Below are positions 7,460 through 16,218 of a stretch of 64,000 nucleotides of DNA, piece after piece (positions within the stretch are counted from its first letter, which is position 1; each line of letters starts with the position of its first letter). The notes under the pieces were generated by a model, which searched no databases, was not told where the DNA came from, and saw only the letters and a list, made by a program, of their open reading frames with translations. The position numbers and the translations under genes were made by a program. Source of the DNA: Variovorax sp. N23 (GTDB lineage: Bacteria; Pseudomonadota; Gammaproteobacteria; Burkholderiales; Burkholderiaceae_C); assembly GCF_025486315.1 (NCBI RefSeq), contig NZ_JAOOPY010000005.1:118101-182100 (forward strand). Direction: 5' to 3'.

Positions 7460-7695
7460 TGGCAACCCGTATCGCATGCACAGCACTGACCGGACGAATC
7501 GTTCAGGGTCGCGTCAACGCAGCCGGCAACGCCTTCACGGGCGAGAAGAAGGACATCACCAGCGACGTGCTCAAAGCCGTCATCGACAAAGCCGAGTTCC
7601 ACGGCGGCGAATTCGAGATCGCCAGCGGTGACGAGAAGTGGACCGTCACCGTCACCAAGGAGGCCACTCCAACCAAGGGCGGGGAGGCGTCATGA
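7456..7695 (+). CDS. Small phage protein, 79 aa
   Basis: Two tandem ATG codons (7456 and 7459) overlap the previous stop. The product begins MMATRIACTALTGRIVQGRV and is a small soluble alpha/beta protein rich in Lys, Val and Thr at the end. No family is recognised. It overlaps the following gene (ATG 7692) by four bases, which fits the translational coupling seen across this operon. Confidence 0.55.
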   Translation: MMATRIACTALTGRIVQGRVNAAGNAFTGEKKDITSDVLKAVIDKAEFHGGEFEIASGDEKWTVTVTKEATPTKGGEAS

Positions 7696-7886
7696 GCACA
7701 TGGACTGTTGAGGTCGTTGCATATGACGGCCTGGAGGTGGTGCGCCGCCTTCGTTGCAACAGCGAGCGAACCGCCGACACCACGGAGCGCGGATTGCTGC
7801 GGAACATGAACGTGGCGGACTACTTCACGCGGATCGTCCCGCCCACCCAGCCCCCAGGGGCTGCCACACCCAAGGAGTCATCGTGA
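7692..7886 (+). CDS. Small phage protein, 64 aa
   Basis: The start MSTWTVEVVAYDGLEVVRRL overlaps the upstream stop. The GGAG at 7682-7685 inside the previous gene is a plausible ribosome site. The product looks like a small beta-rich protein. A Pro-rich tail (PPTQPPGAATPKESS) matches the tail style of the next product (PAAASTKESA). Function unknown. Confidence 0.55.
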   Translation: MSTWTVEVVAYDGLEVVRRLRCNSERTADTTERGLLRNMNVADYFTRIVPPTQPPGAATPKESS

Positions 7887-8092
7887 TCGACGTTTGCTAT
7901 GTCATCTCTTGGCGCTACAGCGACGGCAGCGCCAGCGGCACGGTCTGCGTGCACCACGACAAAGCGCGGTCGGAAGCCGTGCTGCGCATCTTGGAAGAGC
8001 AAGGCGAGGCACGCCGATTCCGAATCGAGGCCGTGCCGTTCGACCCAGCCCACGCCGCTCCAGCGGCGGCCAGTACCAAGGAGTCCGCATGA
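7883..8092 (+). CDS. Small phage protein, 69 aa, GTG start
   Basis: A GTG at 7883 overlaps the preceding stop, and AAGGAG at 7871-7876 precedes it. The product (VIDVCYVISWRYSDGSASG) is a short beta-strand-rich protein with a linker-like C-terminal tail. An ORF without the GTG would have to begin inside the upstream gene. No function is recognised. Confidence 0.55.
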   Translation: MIDVCYVISWRYSDGSASGTVCVHHDKARSEAVLRILEEQGEARRFRIEAVPFDPAHAAPAAASTKESA

Positions 8093-8517
8093 GCGCCGAA
8101 CTGAAGCCTTGCCCGTTCTGTTCGCATCAGGCGGCCCCCAAGATTATCGACAGACGCGACCTCCAAGACTTGATCGACGGCGAGTTTGACGAAAGCAACG
8201 ATGTCTATTTCGCGGTGATTTGCGACGCAAGCAGGCCGGGCGGTCCCGGAGGCTGCGGCGGCATGGGCGGATTCGCTGCGACCAAAGAGAAGGCTGTCGA
8301 CCTTTGGAACCAGCGCGCAACCCCCGCACCAGGGGCGCCAGGGAAGGAAGCTGCAGCAGTGCAAGCAGTTGGGGCAGCGCCCGAGGCCGGCCACGTCATG
8401 ACGCTGCGCGACCACCACTGCGGAGAGTTCAAGGACGACTTCGACTGGGGCGCGCTGCCGCCTCATTACCTGCAGCACATCGGCCATCCGGCCACTACAG
8501 AAGGGCGGAAGCCGTGA
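8089..8517 (+). CDS. Lar-like zinc protein
   Basis: The product (142 aa) begins MSAELKPCPFCSHQA, and further cysteines occur around residue 44 and in GGCGG. This CPFC start followed by W-containing WNQRA is typical of the Lar/restriction-alleviation-like family found in phages. In the Rac prophage, Lar modulates type I restriction. Whether this copy does so is unknown. After residue 70 an Ala/Pro linker leads to an extra C-terminal segment (LRDHHCGEFKDDFDW) not usual in Lar. AAGGAG at 8078-8083 precedes the ATG. Confidence 0.6.
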   Translation: MSAELKPCPFCSHQAAPKIIDRRDLQDLIDGEFDESNDVYFAVICDASRPGGPGGCGGMGGFAATKEKAVDLWNQRATPAPGAPGKEAAAVQAVGAAPEAGHVMTLRDHHCGEFKDDFDWGALPPHYLQHIGHPATTEGRKP

Positions 8518-9209
8518 AAGAACGACCGATTCTCTTTTCGGCGCCGATGGTGCGCGCCCTGCTGGCCGGCACGAAGACGCAGACGAGGCGGCTGGTGAAG
8601 GGCCTCAACGACAGGATGTGGATAGAGGATACCGCTGCGGGCGGATTCGCGGTCTGCTACGACGGCGACCCATGCTGCGGCACCGGCGTATGGGATGTGA
8701 AGGAGCATGCCTACCCGATCGTCTGCCCCTACGGCGTGCCCGGCGACCGGCTGTGGGTGCGCGAGAACGGCTGGGAGCGGCCCGAGCGCACCCCTCGGCA
8801 GATGCGCGAAGGCGCCGACACCTGGGCGCCCTACTACTTCGACGCCGACGGTCTTTCACGATCGGAGTCGGAAGACTTCAAGGCCTGGGGCTTCAAGCGC
8901 CGCCCGAGCATTCACATGCCGCGCTGGGCGTCGCGCATCCTGCTGGAGGTCACAGAGGTGCGCGTCGAGCGGCTGCAGGACATCAGCGAAGCCGACTCGA
9001 TGGCCGAGGGCGTCGACATGAGCGAGCCCATCACGATGCCGTTCAGCCCTGGCATGGAGTGGTGCACGGTCACCATGAAGCCACGCAGCGCGCGCGAAGC
9101 CTACGCGGCGCTCTGGGAATCGATCAACGACCCCGGCGCATGGGATGCGAATCCCTGGGTCTGGGCTGTGTCCTTCCGTGTCTTACCACCTGGAGGTGGT
9201 GCGATATGA
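8514..9209 (+). CDS. Phage morphogenetic-type protein with ASCH/PUA-like N-terminus
   Basis: The product (231 aa) starts VKERPILFSAPMVRALLAG and continues KTQTRRLVK. This signature belongs to a phage family annotated as morphogenetic protein and related to ASCH/PUA-like domains. It also has the family's later YGVPGDRLWVRE and MPRWASRILLEVTEVRVERL segments and the C-terminal WDANPWVWAVSFRVL. The GTG start overlaps the preceding stop. The ASCH fold suggests RNA or modified-base binding. A structural role in virions is not supported by this early-gene setting. Confidence 0.7.
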   Translation: MKERPILFSAPMVRALLAGTKTQTRRLVKGLNDRMWIEDTAAGGFAVCYDGDPCCGTGVWDVKEHAYPIVCPYGVPGDRLWVRENGWERPERTPRQMREGADTWAPYYFDADGLSRSESEDFKAWGFKRRPSIHMPRWASRILLEVTEVRVERLQDISEADSMAEGVDMSEPITMPFSPGMEWCTVTMKPRSAREAYAALWESINDPGAWDANPWVWAVSFRVLPPGGGAI

Positions 9210-9439
9210 TCGAAGCAGTAATCCTCGAGCGACTCGACAGCCTCACGCGCGCGTTCGTCGCGCTGGCAAAGCTCAGCGGTGCGCGCCTCACTCGCGCCGC
9301 GATGTGCGAGCGCCTGGGCATCAGCGGCAAGACCCTCACCGACCGCGTGCGCAAGGGCAACGTTCCATCGCCGTGCCGCGATGGCAAGTGGCTGCTCAGC
9401 GAAGTGGTCGAGTGGGAATCACGCGAGGCGTCGCGCTAG
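9206..9439 (+). CDS. Small DNA-binding protein, excisionase/AlpA-like
   Basis: The product is 77 aa. Residues 28-70 (RLTRAAMCERLGISGKTLTD, then a basic turn and DGKWLLSEVVEW) read as a winged helix-turn-helix of the excisionase/AlpA type. Its place at the end of the early operon, near the integrase, fits an excision or control factor. The start overlaps the previous stop (ATGA 9206). A GGAGGT at 9192-9197 is an excellent ribosome site. Confidence 0.6.
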   Translation: MIEAVILERLDSLTRAFVALAKLSGARLTRAAMCERLGISGKTLTDRVRKGNVPSPCRDGKWLLSEVVEWESREASR

Positions 9440-9455
9440 ATCTGACACGTTGGGG

Positions 9456-9491
9456 TTGTAGCTAGTGCATTCTCGAATTACAATAGTGCAT
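9456..9491 (+). promoter_or_regulatory. Sigma-70-type promoter with two TAGTGCAT repeats
   Basis: A TTGTAG at 9456-9461 and TACAAT at 9479-9484 are separated by exactly 17 bases. The octamer TAGTGCAT occurs at 9463-9470 in the spacer and again at 9484-9491, overlapping the -10 and the HNH start codon. The predicted transcript would begin at or next to the ATG (9490). The repeats look like an operator. The regulator is unknown. Confidence 0.5.
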
Positions 9492-9975
9492 GACTACCGA
9501 ACTGACCCAAGCCCGTCTCTTTGACGCTCTCACATATGACCCGGCAACTGGCGAGTTCGTCAGTAAGAGTCGCGGGCGCAAGGGCTTGCCCGCTGGCTGC
9601 ATAAACGGTCTGGGATACCAAGTCATCCGGATAGACAAACGCCTGTATGCGGCCCACCGGCTTGCGTGGCTGTACGTGCATGGAAAGTGGCCTGCTGGCG
9701 TCATTGACCACATCAATGGGCAGCGAGCCGATAACCGCATGGAGAACCTGCGCGACATCGGCAAGCCACAAAACCACCAGAACCTCAAGGGCGCGCAAAC
9801 CAATGGCACGTCAGGGTATCTTGGGGTCACCTACAACGCGAAGCGAAAGCACTTCATAGCGCAGATCGTGGTTGGCGGACGATTCAACTACATCGGATCG
9901 TTTCCAACCCCTGAGCTGGCACATGAGGCTTACTTGAACGCGAAGCGCGTTCTACATCCATGCGGCACACTCTAG
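9490..9975 (+). CDS. HNH homing-type endonuclease with AP2 domain
   Basis: The product (161 aa) has an HNH core: AHRLAWLYVHGKWP, then IDHINGQRADNRMENL (residues about 56-85), with the expected His and Asn residues. An AP2-like DNA-binding segment follows (GYLGVTYNAKRKHFIAQIVV, about 108-127). This is the architecture of free-standing phage HNH endonucleases, which nick or cut DNA and can spread by homing. The gene has its own promoter and lies apart from the overlap-linked operon. Its 3' end meets the convergent integrase gene. Confidence 0.85.
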   Translation: MTTELTQARLFDALTYDPATGEFVSKSRGRKGLPAGCINGLGYQVIRIDKRLYAAHRLAWLYVHGKWPAGVIDHINGQRADNRMENLRDIGKPQNHQNLKGAQTNGTSGYLGVTYNAKRKHFIAQIVVGGRFNYIGSFPTPELAHEAYLNAKRVLHPCGTL

Positions 9976-10961
9976 GCCAGCCTCTTCGCAATGTCGCTGG
10001 CCTTAGGGTTGTAGTAGACCAAGGCTTGAGTCGTCTTCACCCAGCCCATGATCTTGCACAGATCGAGCACGTCGACCTTGCGGGCCAGGCGCGTGCAGGC
10101 AGTGTGCCGGCTGTCATGGAACGTGAAGCCCTCCAACCCGGCCCGGGCGCGCGCCTTGCGAAACAGGGCATCCAAGGTCTGCGCGCCGATGCCAAACACC
10201 AGCTCCGGATCCCAGCCGCGCATCCGATCGATCAGGCGAGCAGCCACGGGGCTCAGCGGGACCAGCCGGCCCTTGGTCTTGGTGACGTAGAGGATGACGT
10301 GATCGCTGCGCACCTCGGACCACTTGAGGCCCGTGATCTCGCCCGCGCGCATGCCGGTGGCCAGCGCCATCAGGAAAGCCGCGGCAACCGCCTGGGATAC
10401 CTTCCTGGGCTCGGCGTGCGTGTGGCCCAGCTTCCGCAGCACCTGCCGAGCCTCAAGGCCCGAGATGAGCCTGTCGCGGTGGTCTGGGTTGGACGGCTTG
10501 CGCACGTCGCGCATCGGGTTGGTCTGGATCCACTTCCATTCGCGCCGGGCCTCCTCGAAGATCGCCGACATCAGCCCCATGTCGCGCAGCACAGTTCCTC
10601 GAGCGTTCAGCTTCAGCCGTTCCTCGCGCCACTGGCCAAGATCCATCGACGTCACGTCGCGCACCTTCGCCTTGAGCGGAAGCCGGTGCTTCGTCGGATC
10701 CTCAAACGCCTTCAGGCGGATCAGCTCCTTGGCGTTGCCGCGCTTGGCCGGCGTCACCTGCTCGCCGTACTGCCTCAGCATGTCGAGCATCGTCTTGCGC
10801 GAGCCTGGGCCGGCCTTGCCATCACTGCGCAGTTCCAGGGTTCGGCGCGAGCTCCATTCGTCGGCTTCGCGCTTCGTGTCGAAGGTGCCGCTCTCGCGAA
10901 CGCCAGCGATCTCAATCTGCACGCGCCAGGTGCCCTGCGCGGTCTTCTTTGCCTTCGCCAT
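9972..10961 (-). CDS. int: Tyrosine-recombinase integrase
   Basis: The product (329 aa from the ATG at 10961) is a phage-type tyrosine recombinase. The N-terminal region (GTWRVQIEIAGVRESGTF) resembles an Arm/AP2-like DNA-binding domain. The catalytic domain has the first Arg in ALATGMRAGEITGLKW, the HxxR box in HDSRHT, and the C-terminal Tyr in ALVYYNPKA. It should integrate and excise the element by site-specific recombination. A TTG at 11006 would add 15 residues. The gene faces away from the adjacent tRNA-Leu, whose 3' end lies 157 bases upstream and is the likely attachment site. Confidence 0.9.
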   Translation of the reverse strand: MAKAKKTAQGTWRVQIEIAGVRESGTFDTKREADEWSSRRTLELRSDGKAGPGSRKTMLDMLRQYGEQVTPAKRGNAKELIRLKAFEDPTKHRLPLKAKVRDVTSMDLGQWREERLKLNARGTVLRDMGLMSAIFEEARREWKWIQTNPMRDVRKPSNPDHRDRLISGLEARQVLRKLGHTHAEPRKVSQAVAAAFLMALATGMRAGEITGLKWSEVRSDHVILYVTKTKGRLVPLSPVAARLIDRMRGWDPELVFGIGAQTLDALFRKARARAGLEGFTFHDSRHTACTRLARKVDVLDLCKIMGWVKTTQALVYYNPKASDIAKRLA

Positions 10962-11117
10962 TTCGGGGGATCGTCCGGGAGGAATTCGGGGGATGAACCT
11001 TCCCAACTATTCCGCGTAGCAGGGAAGCCGACCGAATCATATAGGCTGACGAGGCCAGAGTTTCCATCGCTTTTCCCTGTGGCGAGGAAACTATGCGGAA
11101 AAACTCAAGTTTAGGGT

Positions 11118-11165
11118 GGTGCCCGGAACCGGGGTCGAACCGGTATGCCCCTTATGCAGGAAGCG
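11118..11165. other. Probable attR in the 3' part of tRNA-Leu
   Basis: Phage-type integrases commonly use the 3' half of a tRNA gene as attB. Here the 3' end of tRNA-Leu(UAA) faces the integrase, and the chromosomal tRNA stays intact. The second copy (attL) was not seen in 1-11000 and should lie left of the window. The exact core cannot be set without it. Confidence 0.45.
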
Positions 11166-11209
11166 GCGGATTTTAAGTCCGATGTGTCTACCAATTTCAC
11201 CATCCGGGC
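11118..11209 (-). tRNA. tRNA-Leu(UAA)
   Basis: Read on the minus strand, the gene begins GCCCGGATGGTGAAATTGGT and ends with the matching acceptor strand and an encoded CCA (11118-11120). The anticodon loop gives UAA. The long variable arm is typical of leucine tRNAs. It closes a Gly-Cys-Leu tRNA cluster and borders the integrated element. Confidence 0.95.
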
Positions 11210-11232
11210 CGGTCTGGGCAACGAAGATAACC

Positions 11233-11270
11233 CAAAACAAAACAGCCCCGACAACAAGGGTTGGCGGGGC
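11233..11270 (-). terminator. Hairpin with T-rich tail between tRNA-Cys and tRNA-Leu
   Basis: On the minus strand a GCCCCG/CGGGGC stem (11265-11270 with 11245-11250) is followed by TGTTTTGTTTTG. This is terminator-like. If active, it would separate tRNA-Cys from tRNA-Leu transcription. Confidence 0.4.
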
Positions 11271-11280
11271 CTGAAGAAGA

Positions 11281-11354
11281 TGGAGGCGCGACCCGGAGTC
11301 GAACCGGGCTAGACGGATTTGCAATCCGTTGCATAACCGCTTTGCTATCGCGCC
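11281..11354 (-). tRNA. tRNA-Cys(GCA)
   Basis: The minus-strand sequence starts GGCGCGATAGCAAAGCGGTT and has anticodon GCA within GATTGCAAATCC. It ends with GGTTCGACTCC, the closing acceptor strand and an encoded CCA at 11281-11283. The size of 74 nt is normal. Confidence 0.95.
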
Positions 11355-11394
11355 ACGCTTTTTCTGGGTCGTCTTGAATTCTTCGTTTGTCGCG

Positions 11395-11425
11395 AAAAAA
11401 AGGGAAGCCGGAGCTTCCCTTTTTC
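11395..11425. terminator. Bidirectional terminator-like hairpin
   Basis: A perfect 7-bp stem GGGAAGC (11402-11408) and GCTTCCC (11413-11419) encloses a four-base loop. Seven A residues stand on the left and six T residues on the right. It could stop transcription in either direction. It lies between tRNA-Gly and tRNA-Cys. Confidence 0.6.
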
Positions 11426-11430
11426 AAAAC

Positions 11431-11506
11431 TGGAGCGGGATAAGAGACTCGAACTCTCGACCTATACCTTGGCAAGGTATCGCTCTACCAACTGAGCTAA
11501 TCCCGC
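11431..11506 (-). tRNA. tRNA-Gly(GCC)
   Basis: The minus-strand gene begins GCGGGATTAGCTCAGTTGGT, has anticodon GCC in CTTGCCAAG, a GTTCGAGTC T-loop and an encoded CCA at 11431-11433. It is the first gene of the Gly-Cys-Leu cluster. Confidence 0.95.
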
Positions 11507-11520
11507 GTTTCGAGCCTTGG

Positions 11521-11550
11521 ATTATAGAACACTTTTTCGAGCGTCTACAA
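11521..11550 (-). promoter_or_regulatory. tRNA cluster promoter
   Basis: On the minus strand a perfect TATAAT (11521-11526) lies about 15 bases before tRNA-Gly. A weak TTGTAG (11545-11550) stands 18 bases further upstream. The A-rich spacer (CGAAAAAG) and the position just after lon support a tRNA operon promoter. Confidence 0.5.
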
Positions 11551-11561
11551 GGTCCGCGGCA

Positions 11562-14009
11562 TCAATGCTTGATCGACCCTTCAGCCGGAGCAGGCGCGGC
11601 CGCGCGCTGCTTTGACAGCTCCGCCACGGCGGCAGCGGACGCCGCCACTTCCTCGTCGGACAGCGGCGTGGGCATTTTCTCGAGCGCGATCTCCAGCACC
11701 TTGTCGATCCACTTGACCGGCACGATCTCCAGGCCGTTCTTCACGTTCTCCGGAATGTCCTGCAGATCCTTGGCGTTCTCCTCGGGGATCAGCACCGTCT
11801 TGATGCCGCCGCGCAGGGCGGCCAGCAGCTTTTCCTTCAGGCCGCCGATGGCCGTGACCTCGCCGCGCAGCGTGATCTCGCCGGTCATCGCGACGTCGCC
11901 GCGCACCGGGATGCCGGTCAGCGCCGACACGAAGGCCGTCGTCATCGCCGCACCGGCGCTCGGACCGTCCTTGGGCGTCGCGCCATCCGGCACGTGGATA
12001 TGGATGTCACGCTTCTCGAAGACGTCGTCCCGGATGCCCAGCCGGTGGGCGCGGCTGCGCACCACCGTGCGGGCCGCCTCGACCGACTCCTTCATCACGT
12101 CGCCGAGCGAACCGGTGCGGCTGATCACGCCCTTGCCGGGCATGGCCACGGCCTCGATCGTCAGCAGGTCGCCGCCGACCTCGGTCCAGGCGAGGCCGAC
12201 CACCTGGCCGACCTGGTTCTGCTTTTCGGCCAGCCCGAAGGTGTACTTGCGCACGCCGAGGAAGTCGTTGAGGTTGGCACCGTCGACCATGACCTTGGGC
12301 GTCATCTTCTTCAGCAGCAGACCCTTCACCACCTTGCGGCAGATCTTCGACAGCTCGCGCTCGAGCGAACGCACGCCGGCTTCACGGGTGTAGTAGCGCA
12401 CGATGTCGCGCACCGCTTCTTCGGTGATCAGCAGCTCCTCGTCCTTCACACCGTTGTTCTTCATCTGCTTGGGCAGCAGGTACTTCAGTGCGATGTGCGT
12501 CTTCTCGTCCTCGGTGTAGCCCGCCAGGCGGATGACTTCCATGCGGTCGAGCAGCGCCGGCGGGATGTTCATCGAGTTGGAGGTCGCCACGAACATAACG
12601 TCGCTCAGGTCGAAGTCCACCTCGACGTAATGGTCGCCGAAGGTGTGGTTCTGCTCGGGGTCCAGCACTTCGAGCAGCGCGCTCGACGGGTCGCCCCGGA
12701 AGTCGGTGCCCAGTTTGTCGATCTCGTCGAGCAGGAACAGCGGATTGCGCGTGCCGATCTTCGTCAGGCCCTGCAGCACCTTGCCCGGCAGCGCGCCGAT
12801 GTAGGTGCGGCGGTGCCCGCGGATCTCGGCCTCGTCGCGCATGCCGCCCAGTGCCATGCGGGTGTACTTGCGCCCGGTCGCCTTGGCGATCGACTGTCCG
12901 AGCGAGGTCTTGCCCACGCCCGGTGGGCCGACCAGGCACAGGATCGGCGCCTTGACCTTGTCGACGCGCTGTTGCACCGCGAGGTATTCCAGGATGCGGT
13001 CCTTGACCTTGTCGAGGCCGTAGTGGTCCTCATTGAGCACGGCCTCGGCGTGCGCCAGGTCGTGCTTGATCTTGGTCTTCTTGCTCCAAGGCAGGCCGAT
13101 CAGCACGTCGATGTAGTTGCGCACCACGGTCGCCTCGGCCGACATGGGCGACATCAGCTTGAGCTTCTTGAGCTCGCCCTCGGCCTTCTTGAGCGCGTCC
13201 TTGGGCATCTTGGCGAGCTTGATCTTCTTCTCGATCTCCTCGATGTCCGCGCCGTCCTCGCCCTCGCCCAGTTCCTTCTGGATCGCCTTGACCTGTTCGT
13301 TCAGGTAGAAGTCGCGCTGGTTCTTCTCCATCTGCCGCTTCACGCGGCCGCGGATCTTCTTGTCGACGTTGAGGATGTCGACCTCGCGCTCGAGCTGGCC
13401 GTACAGGTTCTCCAGCCGCTCCTTGATGCTGTCGAGGTCGAGCACCGCCTGCTTGTTGTCGAGCTTGAGCGGCAGGTGCGCGGCGATGGTGTCAGCCAGG
13501 CGGCCCGGATCGTCGATACTGGAGATTGAGGTGAGGATCTCGGGCGGAATCTTCTTGTTCAGTTTGACGTACTGGTCGAACTGCTGCATCACCGCGCGGC
13601 GCAGCGCCTCGATCTCGGTGCCCTTCTGGGCGGCGGCCTCGGGCACCTCGACCGGCGTGACATTGGCGGTGAAGTGCGTCTCGCCGTCATGGATGCTGTT
13701 GACGCGGGCGCGCTGCTGGCCTTCGACCAGCACCTTCACGGTGCCGTCGGGCAGCTTGAGCATCTGCAGGATGGTCGAGACGCAGCCGACCTCGAACATG
13801 TCCGCGACTGAGGGCTCGTCCTTGGCGGCGGCTTTCTGGGCCACCAGCATGATGCGTCGCTCGGCTTCCATGGCCAGTTCGAGCGCCTTGATGCTCTTGG
13901 GGCGGCCCACGAAGAGCGGGATCACCATGTGGGGGAACACCACGACGTCGCGCAGCGGCAGCAGCGGCAGGTCGATGGCGTCGGGAGGCAGGGGGGTATG
14001 GCCGGACAT
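11562..14009 (-). CDS. lon: ATP-dependent protease LonA
   Basis: The product is 815 aa, the normal length for LonA. The N-terminal substrate-binding domain starts at LPLLPLRDVVVFPHMVIPLF. The AAA+ module has Walker A GPPGVGKTS near residue 365 and Walker B LFLLDEIDK. The protease domain has the catalytic dyad Ser684 (KDGPSAG) and Lys727 (GGLKEK). Lon degrades misfolded and regulatory proteins in the cytosol. It lies in the common tig-clpP-clpX-lon order, with 122 bases between clpX and lon that hold a heat-shock-like promoter. All key residues are present. Confidence 0.98.
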   Translation of the reverse strand: MSGHTPLPPDAIDLPLLPLRDVVVFPHMVIPLFVGRPKSIKALELAMEAERRIMLVAQKAAAKDEPSVADMFEVGCVSTILQMLKLPDGTVKVLVEGQQRARVNSIHDGETHFTANVTPVEVPEAAAQKGTEIEALRRAVMQQFDQYVKLNKKIPPEILTSISSIDDPGRLADTIAAHLPLKLDNKQAVLDLDSIKERLENLYGQLEREVDILNVDKKIRGRVKRQMEKNQRDFYLNEQVKAIQKELGEGEDGADIEEIEKKIKLAKMPKDALKKAEGELKKLKLMSPMSAEATVVRNYIDVLIGLPWSKKTKIKHDLAHAEAVLNEDHYGLDKVKDRILEYLAVQQRVDKVKAPILCLVGPPGVGKTSLGQSIAKATGRKYTRMALGGMRDEAEIRGHRRTYIGALPGKVLQGLTKIGTRNPLFLLDEIDKLGTDFRGDPSSALLEVLDPEQNHTFGDHYVEVDFDLSDVMFVATSNSMNIPPALLDRMEVIRLAGYTEDEKTHIALKYLLPKQMKNNGVKDEELLITEEAVRDIVRYYTREAGVRSLERELSKICRKVVKGLLLKKMTPKVMVDGANLNDFLGVRKYTFGLAEKQNQVGQVVGLAWTEVGGDLLTIEAVAMPGKGVISRTGSLGDVMKESVEAARTVVRSRAHRLGIRDDVFEKRDIHIHVPDGATPKDGPSAGAAMTTAFVSALTGIPVRGDVAMTGEITLRGEVTAIGGLKEKLLAALRGGIKTVLIPEENAKDLQDIPENVKNGLEIVPVKWIDKVLEIALEKMPTPLSDEEVAASAAAVAELSKQRAAAPAPAEGSIKH

Positions 14010-14032
14010 GCGAATCCTCGGAGTGATCAGGC

Positions 14033-14062
14033 AAAAGTGGCACGCGCCGCGCGGATTTCAAG
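14033..14062 (-). promoter_or_regulatory. Sigma-32-like promoter of lon
   Basis: On the minus strand CTTGAAA (14056-14062) exactly matches the heat-shock -35. It is followed after 15 bases by CCACTTTT (14033-14040), a moderate match to CCCCATNT. It would give a short leader before the lon ATG at 14009, and an AGGA ribosome site lies between them. Confidence 0.45.
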
Positions 14063-14131
14063 ACCCGGCGGCGCGTTCATCGTAGGGCACGCGCCAGGCG
14101 CGTGGTCCGTCGGGCGAAATAGCCCTGGCAC

Positions 14132-15400
<1,269 letters not shown>

Positions 15401-15441
15401 GGGCAAATGCCTCGTAACAGGGGTGGATCAATGATAACGAA

Positions 15442-15475
15442 ACAAAAACGGCGTTCTCCGCATGGAAAACGCCGT
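15442..15475 (-). terminator. Rho-independent terminator after clpP
   Basis: On the minus strand an 8-bp stem ACGGCGTT/AACGCCGT (15468-15475 with 15448-15455) is followed by TTTTTGTTT. It lies between clpP and clpX and would limit read-through from clpP. Confidence 0.75.
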
Positions 15476-15509
15476 CGTTGCGCAGGCGCCGCAGCGCCGG
15501 GGCGCGGGA

Positions 15510-16118
15510 TCAGCCGCGCTTCGAGATCACCTGGTCGATCAAGCCGTAGTCTTTCGACTCGTCGGCGGTCAGGAAGTAGTCGCGCTCGGTGTCGCGGGCG
15601 ATCTTCTCCAGCGGCTGGCCGGTGCGCTCGGCCAGGATGCGGTTCATCTGCTCGCGCGTCTTCAGGATGTCGCGTGCATGGATCTCGATGTCCGTCGCCT
15701 GGCCACGGGCGCCGCCCAGCACCTGGTGGATCATGATCTTCGAATTGGGCAGCGAGAAACGCTTGCCCTTTTCGCCGGCCGCCAGCAGGAAGGCGCCCAT
15801 GCTGGCCGCGAAGCCGATGCACAGGGTCGACACCGCCGGCTTGATGAACTGCATCGTGTCGTAGATCGCCATGCCGGCGCTCACGCTGCCGCCCGGCGAG
15901 TTGATGTAGAACGAAATGTCCTTGTCCGGGTTCTCGCTCTCGAGGAACAGGAGCTGGGCGACCACCAGGTTGGCCGTCTGGTCGTTGACCTCGCCCACCA
16001 GGAAGATCACGCGCTCCTTGAGCAGACGCGAATAGATGTCATAGGACCGCTCGCCGCGGCCGGATTGCTCGATCACCATCGGCACCATGCCGAGACCTTG
16101 GATGTCCTGTGCGCTCAT
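15510..16118 (-). CDS. clpP: ATP-dependent Clp protease proteolytic subunit
   Basis: The product is 202 aa. It shows the ClpP serine protease triad: Ser in [12 protein letters not shown], His in IMIHQVLGG and Asp in TERDYFL. The N-terminal processing region ([20 protein letters not shown]) is also typical. ClpP forms a tetradecameric barrel that works with ClpX. It sits between tig and clpX in the same orientation, the standard betaproteobacterial arrangement. Confidence 0.97.
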   Translation of the reverse strand: MSAQDIQGLGMVPMVIEQSGRGERSYDIYSRLLKERVIFLVGEVNDQTANLVVAQLLFLESENPDKDISFYINSPGGSVSAGMAIYDTMQFIKPAVSTLCIGFAASMGAFLLAAGEKGKRFSLPNSKIMIHQVLGGARGQATDIEIHARDILKTREQMNRILAERTGQPLEKIARDTERDYFLTADESKDYGLIDQVISKRG

Positions 16119-16218
16119 GAATAGCTCCGTTCAGTGCTTGACCTGCCGGGAATGCCCCGGTAAAGGTTCAGATGGGGATGGTGCCGGCGGGTGCAAGCCC
16201 CGTCGGGGTGCGCCGTGA

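Noticed and set aside
11994..13529. Long plus-strand frame opposite lon
   Set aside because: It lies wholly antisense to lon and has shadow composition with no domain motifs.
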